A stretch of 64,000 nt of DNA, from contig NC_052353.1 of NCBI RefSeq assembly GCF_009727055.1, positions 41,408,566 through 41,472,565 of the forward strand, in the 5' to 3' direction. The DNA is from Benincasa hispida (taxonomy: Eukaryota; Streptophyta; Magnoliopsida; Cucurbitales; Cucurbitaceae). The notes under the pieces are model-generated. The model worked only from the letters and a program-made list of their open reading frames with translations. It was not told the DNA's origin and did no database searches. Within the stretch, counting starts at the first letter, position 1, and each line of letters begins with the position of its first letter. Made by a program: the position numbers and the translations under genes. Positions 46,936 through 58,829 of this stretch are shown in pieces.

Positions 46936-47106
46936 GCACGAATACGAGGAAGAACATGTACACCAAGGAGTCGATCACATGGACGTGAGAGGAAAAAAAA
47001 AACCCACCCTGATTACTGATGGCCGGCGAGATTTAAAAAAATATGGTTATACTCTCTTAAGTTATGCCTCAACTCCTACAAAGAGCAAGAGGGGACATGT
47101 TAGTAA

Positions 47107-47162
<56 letters not shown>
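47107..47162. repeat. (ATA)n microsatellite
   Basis: An uninterrupted ATA trinucleotide run of about 56 bp inside the Tat element's 3' non-coding region. Confidence 0.95.
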
Positions 47163-47163
<1 letters not shown>

Positions 47164-47729
47164 GAAAGGAAAAAAATTAAGAAAAAAAAAAGAAAAAAAA
47201 TATATATGTGAAAACAAAAAAAGAGGGAAGCCCTAATTTCCCATCTTTTTTTTTCTTTTCTTTTCTTCTCCTCACTTACAGCCTCCTACCACAATCCAAG
47301 GCTGATTTGCAAAGGACGTAAAAGACGTAAGAACGAAAGAAAATCACAATTCAAACCGCAAAGGACGTAAGAACAAAAGAAATCACACTTCAAGATGAAG
47401 AAAATCATGTGTCCTACCAGTATATATATAGTTAAGTTCGAACGGGATCTTCTACTAATCAGTTGAAATATGATAAAATCACGGGTTATCTGAACTGAAT
47501 ACTGTTTGTTTGGTTGTGGAATTCTGATTTTTGCCAAAATTGGTTAAAATTAAAAAAAAAAAAACACACTCGATTGGATGCTGCTTGAATTGGGGGCAAC
47601 GGTGGAGTTTTGAATCTCCAGATTAAACGGCGAAGAATTTTGAGCTTAAGTTTTGAGAGAATCTGTGCATAAACAGACGGTTGCTTGAAAAAAAAAACAA
47701 AAAAACAGGAAATCTCACTAGAAATTGGG
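47163..47729. other. Tat 3' non-coding stretch with a small duplication
   Basis: A- and T-rich. A segment of about 42 bp is duplicated with changes at 47310-47395 (word GCAAAGGACGTAA). No gene supported. Confidence 0.6.
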
Positions 47730-48030
47730 CTGGTATTGCTGGTATCGTTGGTGGATGAGTATCGCTGGTATCACTAGTAGATGAGTATTGCTGGTATTGC
47801 TGGTATCACTGGTAGATGGTATCGTTGGTGTTGCTGGTATCGCTGGTGGATGAGTATCACTGGTATTGCTGGTAGGTGGTATCGGTGGCATCGCTGGCAT
47901 CGCTAGTAAGCTGGTATCGTTGGTATCGCTAGTAAGGTGGTATCACTGGCATCGCTAATAAGCTGGTATCACTGGTATTACTAGCATCGCTAGTAAGCCG
48001 GTATCACTGGTATTGTTGGCATCGCGAGTA
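47730..48030. repeat. Degenerate minisatellite based on GGTATCGCTGG
   Basis: About 300 bp of imperfect repeats of GGTATYRCTGGT-like units of 9 and 12 bp, grouped into larger blocks with GGATGAGTATC. It lies inside the Tat element, before the 3' LTR. Confidence 0.9.
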
Positions 48031-48495
48031 GGGCTGTCTTACGATGCTTTGGCTCTCCAAAATTGCTTCCATTTAAGTTCAAATTCATATTCCATTCAAA
48101 TTGGAATTAAATTCAAATGTTATCCCAAATTTCAGTCTAAAGTTGGAGGAGATTCCAATCCAAATTTTATTCTAAGTTCAAGCTAGCCAAATCGGGTAGT
48201 GAAATAGATGTCAAACTCGTCCAAAATTAAAATTTGGCCATATCCCAAATTTGATCAAAATCCAATGTTTAACTTTGATATTGAATTATGAATAAAATGT
48301 CAAGTTAAAATTTGGCTATATTCCAAAGTTTATCCAAAGATCGAGTTAAAATTATGTACTGAATTCATAGTTTGACTAACACATTAGTTGAGATCAAATT
48401 CAGAACAAATATATTTGAATTTCGATCACAACTTCACATTTTTTTTTCGAGATTCTCCCACCCGTAAGCGTGCATAAATCTCGAAAGGGGACATT
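48031..48495. other. Tat 3' non-coding stretch and polypurine tract
   Basis: AT-rich with no gene. Words such as AAATTTGG and CCAAATTT recur. It ends in the purine tract AAAGGGGACA (48484-48493) next to the 3' LTR. Confidence 0.65.
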
Positions 48496-49130
48496 TGTTG
48501 AAGGATAAAATTTTGGACCAATCACAAGTCACCACGTCGTTTGCTAAATTAATGACGAATTTCTAAATCATTAACTTTGGGTCCAATTAGAAGTTGACAC
48601 ATGTTCCGAATTGAATTGAAGACCAGTTTCGATGACTTCATGCGGTTGAATCAGATGAGATTAAGTTGGCCCAATTTGATATTATTATTTGAGTTCAAAG
48701 TCCAAACTACAAAAAAAAAAAAAAAAAAAAAAGAGTTAAATTGGACCCAAATCTCAGGCCCATGGACCAACCAAGCCCACGAAGCTCGTCTGAGAACTCT
48801 ATAAATAGAGAAGTTCTCTTCATTTGTAGAGGCAACATTTTTCTACATTCAGAGGACCCAGAGAGAATTCATCAATAATCAGAAGACTCCTGAAGCTGCA
48901 CTCCTATAAGACAGAAGACCCTTGAAGACACAAAGACTCTTCTAAGACTTCTACTTCACAGAATGTTCGATGCTTTTCTTCTCCAAGTCAAGCACATTCA
49001 CCCAACTGAGAGAGAATCAAAGGATCAAGTATTAGAGATCGAACCACATCGCATCAAATCAACTTCAACATCAACATAGACTCAAGTTCAACTCTACGAA
49101 ACACATTTCTCCGAAAATCTCATGTGAACA
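48496..49130 (+). repeat. Tat element 3' LTR
   Basis: Starts TGTTGAAGGATAAAATTTT, ends CTCATGTGAACA, followed by CATCT. It carries a 23-base A run (48711-48733) and the same TATA-centred inverted repeat, GAGAACT (48792-48798) and AGTTCTC (48812-48818). Confidence 0.92.
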
Positions 49131-51260
49131 CATCTCATTTTTTTTTATCCAATTTATCTTATAAAAAAATTGTCCTTATTTGTAAAGGAGATGTTTATTT
49201 TATTAAAAAAAAATTTATTCAAATACTGTTAATGAAAGTAAATAAAATACAAATAATGAATAGTTTTCAGGTAGAGGTATTCCCTTACAGTCAACTTAAG
49301 TACCTCAGCTTAGACATAACTTATTGCATATAGTTAATTTTATTCAAAATTCATTGTCAAACTTTATATTATTTTTGAAATACAGTTTAGAATATGAACA
49401 TTTCATTAACACCTAAATGTCAAATATGTCTCACTAAATCTCATTTTAGCTTAAAATAATAAAGTAGAGTTAACACTTTTTGAGTGGACAAACGTTCACT
49501 ATTTTATTATCATGTCGATGTTGGAATTTTTCAATTGGATAAACATTTACCTCAAGAATTTGAGATATTTGACGATACCAACTCCATCATAGGATTACCA
49601 TGATAGTTAAAGAAATATCTCATGTGGATCAAAACACATTTTAGAGATAAAAATATGAATCGATCATATGAATGATGTAAGCCCTTCAAAGGAAGATTGA
49701 AATTTATTTTGTAAACAAAAATGAAAATCCAATTAGAGTTTCATTTAGAAAAATCAAATTTGAATAAAATTGAAATACATTTGAAAACTTTTTATTAAAA
49801 CCAATTTAAAAGTCATTTATGAATGATTCAAATTAAAGGTCTAATTGAGGTTGTTTTATAAATTCCAAATTGAAATGATTCAAAATCATTTAAATCGAAT
49901 TGAATTATATTTAGGAAATTTGAATTAAAACAAATTTAAAATATTTGAAAATTAAACTTGAATGGAATTGAAATTCAATTGACAAATGTGAATTAAAACC
50001 AAGTTAAAATTCTTTTATGAAAAAATCAAATTAAAGTTGAAATCGAGATGTTTTAGAAACTCAGAATTGAAATGATTCAAAATTCATTTTAGTCAATTTG
50101 AAGGGCTAGACACCAAACTGATATCGGAGTTAGAACTCCAAATTTAAGATTAAATTAAAATTCAGAAAAATTATCGAAATTAATTAGAAACTTCAAATTA
50201 AATACAAATAAGTTTTATTTGGGAATTCTAAATTAGAATTTATTTTGTAAAACTAATTGAAACTAAATTGGAACTTCAATTATGATTAAAATCGATTGAT
50301 TGTTTTTAATGAAATCAATTCGAAAACCTTTAGAAAAATTGAAATAAAATTTTATGAAATAAATAAAAGAAATTAACTAAAATGATAAAGAAATTAAAAA
50401 TGGGACCCACCACAATCTTTTCTTCTCTCCTCTTTCTTCCTCGATGATTTTTCTTCCTTTTTCATCTTCCACCCTTTCCTCTTTCTTTCCTTACCCTCTT
50501 CTTTTTCATTCTTCTCTTTGTAAGTGGGGTTGCAGCTTTGGGTTCACTGGAATCTAGCTTGCATGTCGTTCGTCGGAAGTCTGTGCGTCGATGGAGATCT
50601 CGCCGAAGTTTACACTATGATGAATATCATTGGAATGTTGGACATTTACGATGATTTTCTTCTACTTTTTTCTCTAAAATGTCTCCACCTAAACTCTCTT
50701 CTCATCTCATCTCCAATTTCTTTCTCCAATCTCTACAATCCTCTCCTTTCTCTATTTTTAATGTGTATAATAATTCTTTAATCCCTTCTCTTCACTTAAA
50801 TCTTTTTTCCATGTGTCCTCTCCCATCCAAAATGTATTATGTTTCCTTTTTATAAGTCATAATAAGACTTAAATTAGCTTAGAGAGATTAATAAAATGAA
50901 AGAGAAATGTGGGCGTGAATGAGAGGAATGAGGAAGAAGGAAGAATAAGAAAAGAAAATAAATAATAATAATATTTTTATTTAATATTTTCTTTTTACTT
51001 TTATTTTTATTTCTATATGTATAAAAAATATTTATCCTTTTAGATTTTTTAAAACTCCACTAACAAAAAAATAATAATAAATAAAGCATATTTTTTTAAA
51101 AAAAAATTGAGCCATACCAAATACAATGTCTACAATTTACCCCCATTTATGTATTCTTGAAGGATTGAAAGGATAAAAAAAGAAGAGATAAAGTATTGGA
51201 AAGATGAAAGTTTTATTTGAAAAAATAATGGAATTCCAGTGGAAGACCATTAATGTTATA
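49131..51260. other. AT-rich stretch, probably old gypsy non-coding sequence
   Basis: Right-hand flank of the Tat insertion, about 2.1 kb. A degenerate direct repeat of about 180 bp is visible between 49700 and 50100, with the words GATTCAAAATCATTT and AATTAAAACCAA. A CT-rich segment covers 50410-50520. The frame at 50524-50781 has no recognisable motif. I see no gene. Confidence 0.5.
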
Positions 51261-52008
51261 GGATTCGATTTAACCAATAGTAGAATAAATGAACCTGACT
51301 CGATCAGGCTTTGGCCTTAGCTAAATAGCAAGTTGGTTTGATTTAACCAACATTAAAGAAAATAGACATGACCTAACTAGGCTTTAACCTCAACTAAACA
51401 ACATGGGTTGATTTGACAAAAAATGAACGAATCTGGCTCAACCAAGCTTCGACCACAGCTACCACAGCTAATTAACTAACCGATTCGATTTAACCAACAA
51501 TAGAATAAATGGACCTGACTTGATGGGCTTCAACCTCAACTAAATAGCAAGTTGATTCGATTTAACCAAGATTAAAGAAAATAGACATGGCCTAAGAAGG
51601 CTTCGACCTCAACTAAAAAGAAAGGTTTAATTTGACAAACAATAAAATAAATATACCTGACCCGACTAGGCTTTAACCTCAGCTAATTAACAAGCCGGTT
51701 TGATTTAACCAAAAGCAAAAATAAATGGACCTGGCTTCGTCAGGCTTCAACCTCAACTAAAAAGCAAGGTTCGATTTAACAAAAAACAAATGGACTTGAC
51801 ATCGTCAGGCCTCGACCTCAACTGAAATACAACGTTTAATTTGACAAACAATAAATAAACGAACTTGATTTGACCAGGCTTTGACCTCAGCTAATTAGCA
51901 AGCTGATTTGATTTAATTAAAAACAAAAACAAATGGATCTGACTTCGTCAGGCTTCGACCTCAACTGAAAAGCAAGGTTTGATTTAACCAAAAATAAATA
52001 GACCTAAC
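51261..52008. repeat. Degenerate tandem array, unit about 80-90 bp
   Basis: Repeats share GATTTAACCAA, AAATGGACCTGACT and CAGGCTTCGACCTCAACTAA words; about nine units. It stops abruptly at the truncated Athila-2 LTR (AAATAGACCTAA then CGAATGGTCGATTCC). Confidence 0.85.
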
Positions 52009-53362
52009 GAATGGTCGATTCCGAATTTAGTTGACAAGCCGTTAACAACATACTGTAGCAATACACTCAAATTTTCGGCGACCATTATTCGGTCCATCAG
52101 ACAGAAGAATTAATGACCGCCCATCATTGTAATCATTTGAGAGAAAATTTCTTCACCTTGGAGCTCTATAAATACCGAGGGTCACCTTTGTCAAGAGGGT
52201 TCCGGTTCAGAATTTTAGAGTTCAAATTATACATAGTTCTCCTTATCCGTAGTGATAGATCATAGATAGTCGTAGTCTGTAATTCTTATACTTAGAAGGC
52301 GGAGGTGAGCGAAGAGAGAAGATGCCGAAAGATCATTCCTGGTTAGCTCAAGAGACTGCCAGGAAGTGCTGAGAACGGAGAGAGGGTCGATACATGCAAA
52401 GCAAGAACATTCTTTTGGGCAGAATAGAGTATAACACAATGTAAAAGCCTCGGGGAGCAAGACATTACTACCGACCGGGCGTTCTATCCCTACTTTCATT
52501 GTCGTTTTATATTTTGATTTTATTTATAAAATGGAATTTTCATCTCTACATCTGTTCAATCTGTTCAAATTGCGCATGAGCAACTAAATTTTTGAATGGG
52601 TTGAAAAGTACTTAGCTAGCATGACATAAGATCTTCATTTTATGCGATCATCTTGTCTTATGTATGCGTCCATCACTCTTTAGAGATACTTGAGAGAGTA
52701 GTCTAAAGAAGGAATCTAGACTTGAGAGAGTCAGGTTAGAATCTAGGCTTGAGAAAGTCAGATTAGAACTGCATAAGCAAGAGATAGAGACTTAGAGATA
52801 AGTTTTGTTTGCTATCATGCATCGCATGCACCCTAGAAATAGGATATGACAATATGCAGTCGTTTTGTGTATGTGTGTATTAGTCATCATCGCATAGCCA
52901 AGAATAGAGGCTTAGACATAAGTCCTATAGACATTTTCGTATACATTGCATGCGTCCTAAAATTAGGAACCATGGTATTTACATTGACAGATGACATGTT
53001 GTTGTATGTGTGTAGCATGATCACATAACTTGAATGCAATCCTAGGAAGTGTTAGCTAAATCCCTTCTCAACCCGTTCCCCGCATACTCATTATAACTTT
53101 CACTGTCATTAACTCTTTACTCAATTATGTAGCATAAGATTTATACTTTACACAACATACCAACCAAATATTTGTTTTTGTCACCACAAAGAAACAAAAA
53201 ATTTACCATCGCATATTGTCTCAGTAGTCCTTGCGTTCGACCCTAGACTTACCAGGAAACCTAGTAAGATTTATATTTGGATTTTACTAGGAAAACTTGC
53301 ATGTGCAACGCATAGTTCACCACCGCAATTTCACATCATTTCATCACATTCACAACACATCA
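52009..53362 (+). repeat. Athila-2 5' LTR, truncated at its start
   Basis: Begins in the middle of the LTR at CGAATGGTCGATTCC, equivalent to about 2505 in Athila-1. TATA box at 52167-52174 (CTCTATAAATACC). Ends CACAACACATCA. Confidence 0.87.
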
Positions 53363-53368
53363 ACTTTT

Positions 53369-53386
53369 TGGCGCTGTTGCCAGGGA
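53369..53386 (+). other. Primer binding site (tRNA-Asp type), Athila-2
   Basis: TGGCGCTGTTGCCAGGGA lies six bases after the LTR. It differs from the complement of the plant tRNA-Asp(GTC) 3' end at only a couple of positions, which supports the Athila lineage call. Confidence 0.82.
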
Positions 53387-53447
53387 CTACGACAGTATAT
53401 ATTGCGCTAACGATAATTTTTTATTTAGTTTACAGCTTTCAACCTCT

Positions 53448-55150
53448 ATGCACTGCCTCTCCTTTGGAAAGGGAAGAAGCGGGCATCGAATGAGCGAAGG
53501 ACAAGTTCCTGAGCCCAACTACGACCCAAAGATTGAAAGAACTTTCCGAAGAAGAAGAAGAAACAACCGCCGACAACAGCAAGAGAGAAATCCCAATATG
53601 GTGGAGCAACCGGAAGATATAGCACCAAATGCAAATAATATCATGGTGAACCCCATCCTCCTGGCAAACAACCGTAATAGGCCCATCTGGGACTATGCGT
53701 CGCCCAACCTCTATGATTCCTCACCAGGAATCATGAGGCCAGCCCTGGAGGGATCGAGATTCGAGATGAAATCGGTTATGTTGCAGATGATTCAGACTGC
53801 CGGCCAGTTTGGCAGTAGGCTTGGCGAGGATCCGAATGCCTCCGGAGTTTTATTGAAATTTGCAATACTTTTGTGTTCCCAAACATCTCAACTGAGGAGG
53901 TTCGACTAACATTATTCCCATTTTCACTGTGTGACCAAGTAAGGAAATAGGCTTATTCTCTCGAACCAGGGGAGATCACGTCTTGGGATCAAGTAGTGGA
54001 AAAGTTCATGAAGAAGTACTTCCCCCCGACAGGGAACACAAAAAGGAGGAAGTTTATCATAAATTTTGAACAGGATATTGAAGAATCGCTCAGTGATTCC
54101 AGGGTGAGGTTTACAAGACTGGTGCGAGATTGTTCGCACAATGGCTTACTCGATTGTCCCAAATGGAAATTTTTTATCACGGTTTAAAATCTGCATCGTA
54201 GATGGCTGCCAATGCGGCAGCAGTTGTAGGTCTACTGGACAAAACGTATGACGAGGCTAAAAATATACTTGATCGCATTTCGAAGAATCATGAAGACTGA
54301 AGGGAAAGAGATCAAAGACTGAGAATATAAGATATGACGCAAGTAATGGGGCCATCGCATCCCTACAAAACCAAATGAATGCGATGATGAATCAAATACA
54401 AGACATCGCAATCAGCGGCTCAGGAACGCATAGGGGGCATGTCATCGCAATCGATCAAACGAGCGCAAGTTGTGCCACTTGCTGAGAAGCCCATTCGATG
54501 GAAGAGTGTCCGAGGAATCCACAATCTATTTACTTCGTAAAGAATAATCCTTTCTCCAATACTTACAACCCTGGGTGGAGAAACCACCCCAATTTTACGA
54601 GAAAAAATCAACAACAAAATTTTCAACCCATGGCACAAAAAGAAGGGCCACAAGGATTTTTTCCGCGAACAAACGGTCAATCACAAAATCAAGCTAGCAG
54701 TTCACAGACGTCGCAATCTTCATCTCTAGAGAGCTTACTAAGCAAGTAATATCTGTGAAGAATGAAACAGTACTCCATAATTAGGCGACGTCAATACGCA
54801 ATCTCGAAATTCAGATAGCACAGATTGTGGGCGAGCTCAAAAGTAGACCGCAAGGGGCGTTGCCAAGTTCAACTGAGCTCCTGCACAACTCAGAGAATAT
54901 GGGAAAGGAACAATGTCAAGTTGTGACTTTGCAAAGCAAAAAAATAGTAGCGGAAGAGAAGGAGCCAAGTCGGACCATTCCAGTTGCGATGGAACCCCAT
55001 ACCCCGTTGACACAAGAAGAACTAGAAGAACAGGAGACGATGGAACCAGAAGTTGCGACCACTTTTAAGCCTATGGAACAGGGAACCATGAAAATACAAC
55101 TACCACCATTTCCTCAGAGACTCAAGAAGAAGAAAAATGATGAAGTGTAG
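53448..55150 (+). pseudogene. Athila-2 gag and gag-protease linker
   Basis: Open from 53448 to 53909 with an arginine-rich start (FRRRRRNNRRQQQ), then PIWDYASPNLYD and FEMKSVMLQMIQTAGQF. A frameshift follows RLGEDPNASGV. Later parts appear in other frames: EKFMKKYFPPTGN at about 53997 and the ANAAAVVGLLDKTYDEA region near 54215. The knuckle region has EAHSMEECPRNPQ, NPFSNTYNPGWRNHPNF and SSLESLLSK (54490-54750). The linker ends with IQLPPFPQRLKKKK at 55080-55140 and a TAG at 55148. Gag would package the RNA. The many frame breaks exclude function. Confidence 0.82.
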
Positions 55151-55162
55151 TATCATCACTTC

Positions 55163-55990
55163 ATGGACATGTTGAAACAGTTACATATCAACATCCCTTT
55201 CACTGAAGCGATTGAACAAATGCTAAAATATGCGAAGTTTCTGAAGGACATGGTGACGAAGAAAAAGAGCACAGGTAAGTTCGCAATGGTGGCATTAACG
55301 CAAAGGGCAAAAACCATTATTCCACTGAAAATACGCGACCTCGGAAGTTTCATAATATCCTGCTCAATTGGAGGGTTATATATAGGTCAAACGCTTTGCG
55401 ATCACGGAGCCAGTATCAACTTAATGCCCTTTTCGATTTTTAAACAGTTGAATGTGAGGCAGTTAGCGCCCACAACGATGACTCTCCAGTTAGCTGACAA
55501 GTCCCTAGTTCATCCAGAAGGGAAGGTGAAGGATGTCCTGGTCTCGATTGACAAATTTAACTTACCGGAAGACTTCATCATCCTCGATTATGAAGCAGAC
55601 AAGGATGTACCCATCATTTTGGGACGACCATTTTTATCCACTAGTCGCGCTCAGATTGATGTGTACAAGGGAGAGATCACACATAGTGTGAACAGGAAGA
55701 AGCTCAGGTTTGACATTATTAAAGCCATGAAGTACCTAGAAGAAGAAGACCTAACAGATTCCGACAATGAACTCAGCTGCTATAAAGAAGAAAAGTTTGA
55801 AGACGAAGATGAAGGAGAGGATGCTACTACATCCATAGTAACCTACAATACGATCGTGGAAACAACAACCAAAGAAGAAAAACTGACGCTGAATAAAGAG
55901 AGAAAAGCACAACAACCATCCTTGGAACAACCATCCACTATGGAATTGAAAACCTTACCAAACCACCTAAAGTATGCTTATCTGGGGTAG
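55163..55990 (+). pseudogene. Athila-2 protease region
   Basis: An open frame of 275 codons. After MDMLKQLHINIPFTEAIEQM come the protease landmarks SCSIGGLYIGQTLCDHGASI, with the catalytic Asp followed by H-G-A, and LPEDFIILDYEADKDVPIIL, then GRPFLSTSRAQIDVYKGEI. An acidic stretch (EDEDEGEDATT) precedes the RT. The equivalent region of Athila-1 is CDLEAS. Here the residues look catalytically plausible, but the frame is separated from gag by a stop and from RT by another at 55988. Confidence 0.85.
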
Positions 55991-56050
55991 AATGAAACTC
56001 TACCAGTTATAATTTCCTCTGCACTTCAAGAAGAACAAGAGCATGCACTG

Positions 56051-57452
56051 TTGAACATCCTAAAAAAGTACATGAAAGAAATAGGATGGACGCTAGCAGA
56101 GATTAGAGGAATCAGCCCCGCATATTGCATGCACAGGATACGTCTTGAGGAAAATAAAAAAGGGTTGATTGTACATCAACGTAGACTAATCCCTGCGATG
56201 AAGGAGGTCGTGAAAAAGGAGATAATCAAATGGTTGGATGCAGGCATTATTTATCCAATCGCCAACAGCATGTGGGTCAGCCCCGTGCAATGTGTGCCAA
56301 AGAAAGGAGGGATGACGGTAGTCCCAAATGCAAATAATGAATTAATACCAATGAGGACCATCACTGGCTGGTGGATCTGCATGGACTACCGCAAACTGAA
56401 TGCGGCGACAAAGAAGGATCATTTTCCCTTGCCTTTTATTGACCAGATGCTAGACCGACTAGTAGAAAATGATTACTTCTGCTCCTAAAGACCATGAGAA
56501 AACCACATTCACCTGCCCCTACAGAACATTTGCTTTTTGCCACATGTCGTTCGGACTATGCAATGCACCGAGCACATTCCAGAGGTGTGTGATGGCCATC
56601 TTTTCTGAGTATCTTAAAGGTTTAGTGAAAATTTTTATGGACGACTTCTCAGTGTATGGGCAAACATACAAAGTCTGTCTGAATAAATTGGAGAAGATAC
56701 TGAAGAGATGTGAAGAGACAAACCTTGTGCTGAACTGGGAGAAATTCCACTTCATGGTGAATGAAGGTATTGTGCTCGGGCACAAAGTCTCCAAGGATGG
56801 TCTGGAGGAGGATAAGGCGAAGATTGAGGCCATTGAAAAGCTCCCACCTCTAGCGAATGTGAAGGCTGTCAGGAGCTTCCTGGGGCATGCAGGATTTTAT
56901 CAACGTTTTTTTAAGGACTTTTCAAAGATTGCTCGACCATTGAGTGTGTTACTGGAGGTCAAGAGAACCTTTGACTTTGATGAACAATGTCTCAACGCAT
57001 TCAAAATAATGAAGAACGCATTGATAACCGCACCTGTATTGATCGCACCGGATTGGAAAAAGCCATTTGAGTTGATGTGTGACGTAAGCGGTTATGCGAT
57101 GGGGGCAGTGCTAGCGCAAAAGAAGAAAACAATGTTACACCCCATCGCATATGCAAGTAAAACCTTGAACCCTGCCCAAACAAATTACACTACCACCGAA
57201 AAAGAACTTCTTGCGATGATCTTTGGGCTGGAGAAATTCAGAGCTTACTTGCTGGGATCCAAAGTGATCATTCACACTGACCTATCGGTAATCAAATATT
57301 TGATGACAAATAAAGATACAAAGCCGAGGTTGATTCGATGGGTTCTCCTTCTTCAAGAATTCAATATGGAAATCATTGATCGTAAAGGGACAGAGAATCA
57401 GGTTGCGGATCATCTATTAAGATTAGAAAATTCGGAAGTTGACCGCAACTAG
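56051..57452 (+). pseudogene. Athila-2 reverse transcriptase and RNase H
   Basis: The first part, 56051-56488, has WTLAEIRGISPAYCMHRI, WLDAGIIYPIANSMWVSPVQ and CMDYRKLNAATKKDHFPLPF, ending ENDYFCS. A second frame, 56469-57452, resumes at [19 protein letters not shown] and includes [19 protein letters not shown], the catalytic FMDDFSVYG (56634-56660), and [17 protein letters not shown]. The motif A block between ENDYF and APKDHEK (family form FLDGYSGY) is missing, a deletion of roughly 45 bp that removes one catalytic aspartate. RNase H follows: [34 protein letters not shown] and [12 protein letters not shown] hold the three acidic residues. Confidence 0.88.
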
Positions 57453-58829
57453 TTGGAAGTGAACGCAACCTTCCGAGATGAGCAGCTGTTAAAAATTGAA
57501 GAGTTACCATAGTATGTAGATGTGGTCAACTATATGGTTTGTGAACAATTTCCTGAGAACTACACAGCCCACCAAAAGAGACGGCTCAGACACGAATGTA
57601 AATTATATTATTGGGACGAGCCTAATCTTTACAAGAGAGGGTCATACCAGATTTTGCGCCTATGTGTACCAGAAGCTGCTCACCAGCGCATACTATCCCA
57701 ATATCATGATTCACCGTATGATGGACATTTTGGAGGTCAACGCACTACAGCAAAGGTATTACAAAGTGGATATTTTTTGCCAACTTTATTCAAAGACGCA
57801 AGAGACTACTCAATGAAATGCGACCAGTGCTAACGCACGGAAAACATTTCATGGAAGAATGCGATGCCCATGAATATCATTTTAGAATTGAAGCTATTCG
57901 ACGTCTGGGGCATAGACTTCATGGGGCCATTTCCACCATCAAATGGTCATAAATACATTCTATTGGCCGTCGATTATGTTTCCAAATGGGTAGAAGCGGT
58001 ATCGTGCATCGCAAGCGATGCCGCAGTAGTCTCCAAGTTCTTGAGAAAAAATATCTTCACTGTTTTGGTACTCCACGTGTCATAATAAGTGATGAAGGCT
58101 CCCACTTTGTTAATAACATCATCAACAAATTGCTGCTCAAGTATAACATCTACCATAAGGTCGCCACCGCATACCATCCATAGACAAACGACCAAGTTGA
58201 AGGTTCCAATAGGGAAATCAAGCTGATCTTAGAGAAGGGGTGAAGCCTTCATGCAAAGATTGGGCAATGAAGCTGGACGATGCCTTGTGGTCATATAGGA
58301 CTGCCTATAACACACAGGCATGTCCCCGTATGCGCTGGTGTTTGGGAAGGCATGCCACTTACCGCTTGAGTTGGAGCATAAAGCAATGTGGGCAGTGAAA
58401 AAGCTCAATTTTGATTTAAAGACCTCAGGGGAGGTAAGGAAACTTCAGTTGGTTGAGCTTGACGAATGGAGAACTCAAGCATATGAGAATGCCAAAATCT
58501 ACAAGGAGTGTGCAAAACGTTGGCATGACAAACAACTATGCGAGAAGAATCTCCAAGTCGGACAAAAGGTCTTGTTGTACAATTCTTGGCTACGACTTTT
58601 TCCAAGAAAGTTAAAATCACGATGGTCTGGTCCATTTATAATTAAAGAGGTATTCCCGCATGGAGCGGCTGAGTTATCCAATAAGGACGGGACCAACGCA
58701 TTCAAAGTCAATGGGAAAAGAGTCAAAATATATCATGGAGAAGACTTGCATCGCGAAAAAACCTCCGTGAACCTGAGGAATTTCGATCAAAGAAGAAGTG
58801 GGCATTCTCTACGCAATCATATGATTTAA
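57453..58829 (+). pseudogene. Athila-2 integrase
   Basis: The zinc-binding end has HDSPYDGHFGGQRTTAKVL and MKCDQC (57700-57830), with a stop after the last cysteine. The core follows with [20 protein letters not shown] (first Asp), a frameshift near 58060, [17 protein letters not shown] (second Asp) and NDQVEGSNREIKLILEKG (the Glu in QVEGSN). A stop replaces the glutamine normally before TN. The C-terminal domain at 58320-58829 includes [40 protein letters not shown] and [15 protein letters not shown]. This enzyme would insert the cDNA into the genome. It has at least four stops or frameshifts. Confidence 0.88.

Larger units (their letters stand above)
36915..49130 (+). mobile_element. Tat-like gypsy element with antisense PMD gene, TSD CATCT
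   Basis: A 12.2 kb element bounded by LTRs of 704 and 635 bp and by CATCT at 36910-36914 and 49131-49135. In order: LTR, primer binding site, gag, protease (active site deleted), RT, RNase H, a second archaeal-type RNase H, then on the opposite strand a plant-mobile-domain gene, three 102-bp repeats, microsatellites, a 300-bp minisatellite, the purine tract AAAGGGGACA (48484-48493) and the 3' LTR. A second RNase H after the first is the mark of the Tat lineage. No integrase could be found. The two LTRs differ at about 7 of the first 120 bases, so this is one of the younger insertions in the window. Confidence 0.9.

Noticed and set aside
46670..47019. Overlapping open frames on both strands with repeated PSHDDQDAGMV-like peptide
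   Set aside because: Translation of the 102-bp tandem repeats, not a protein.
49131..51260. Possible host gene at 50524-50781
   Set aside because: 85 codons without recognisable motif, codon pattern or neighbours; surrounded by AT-rich repeat-like sequence.
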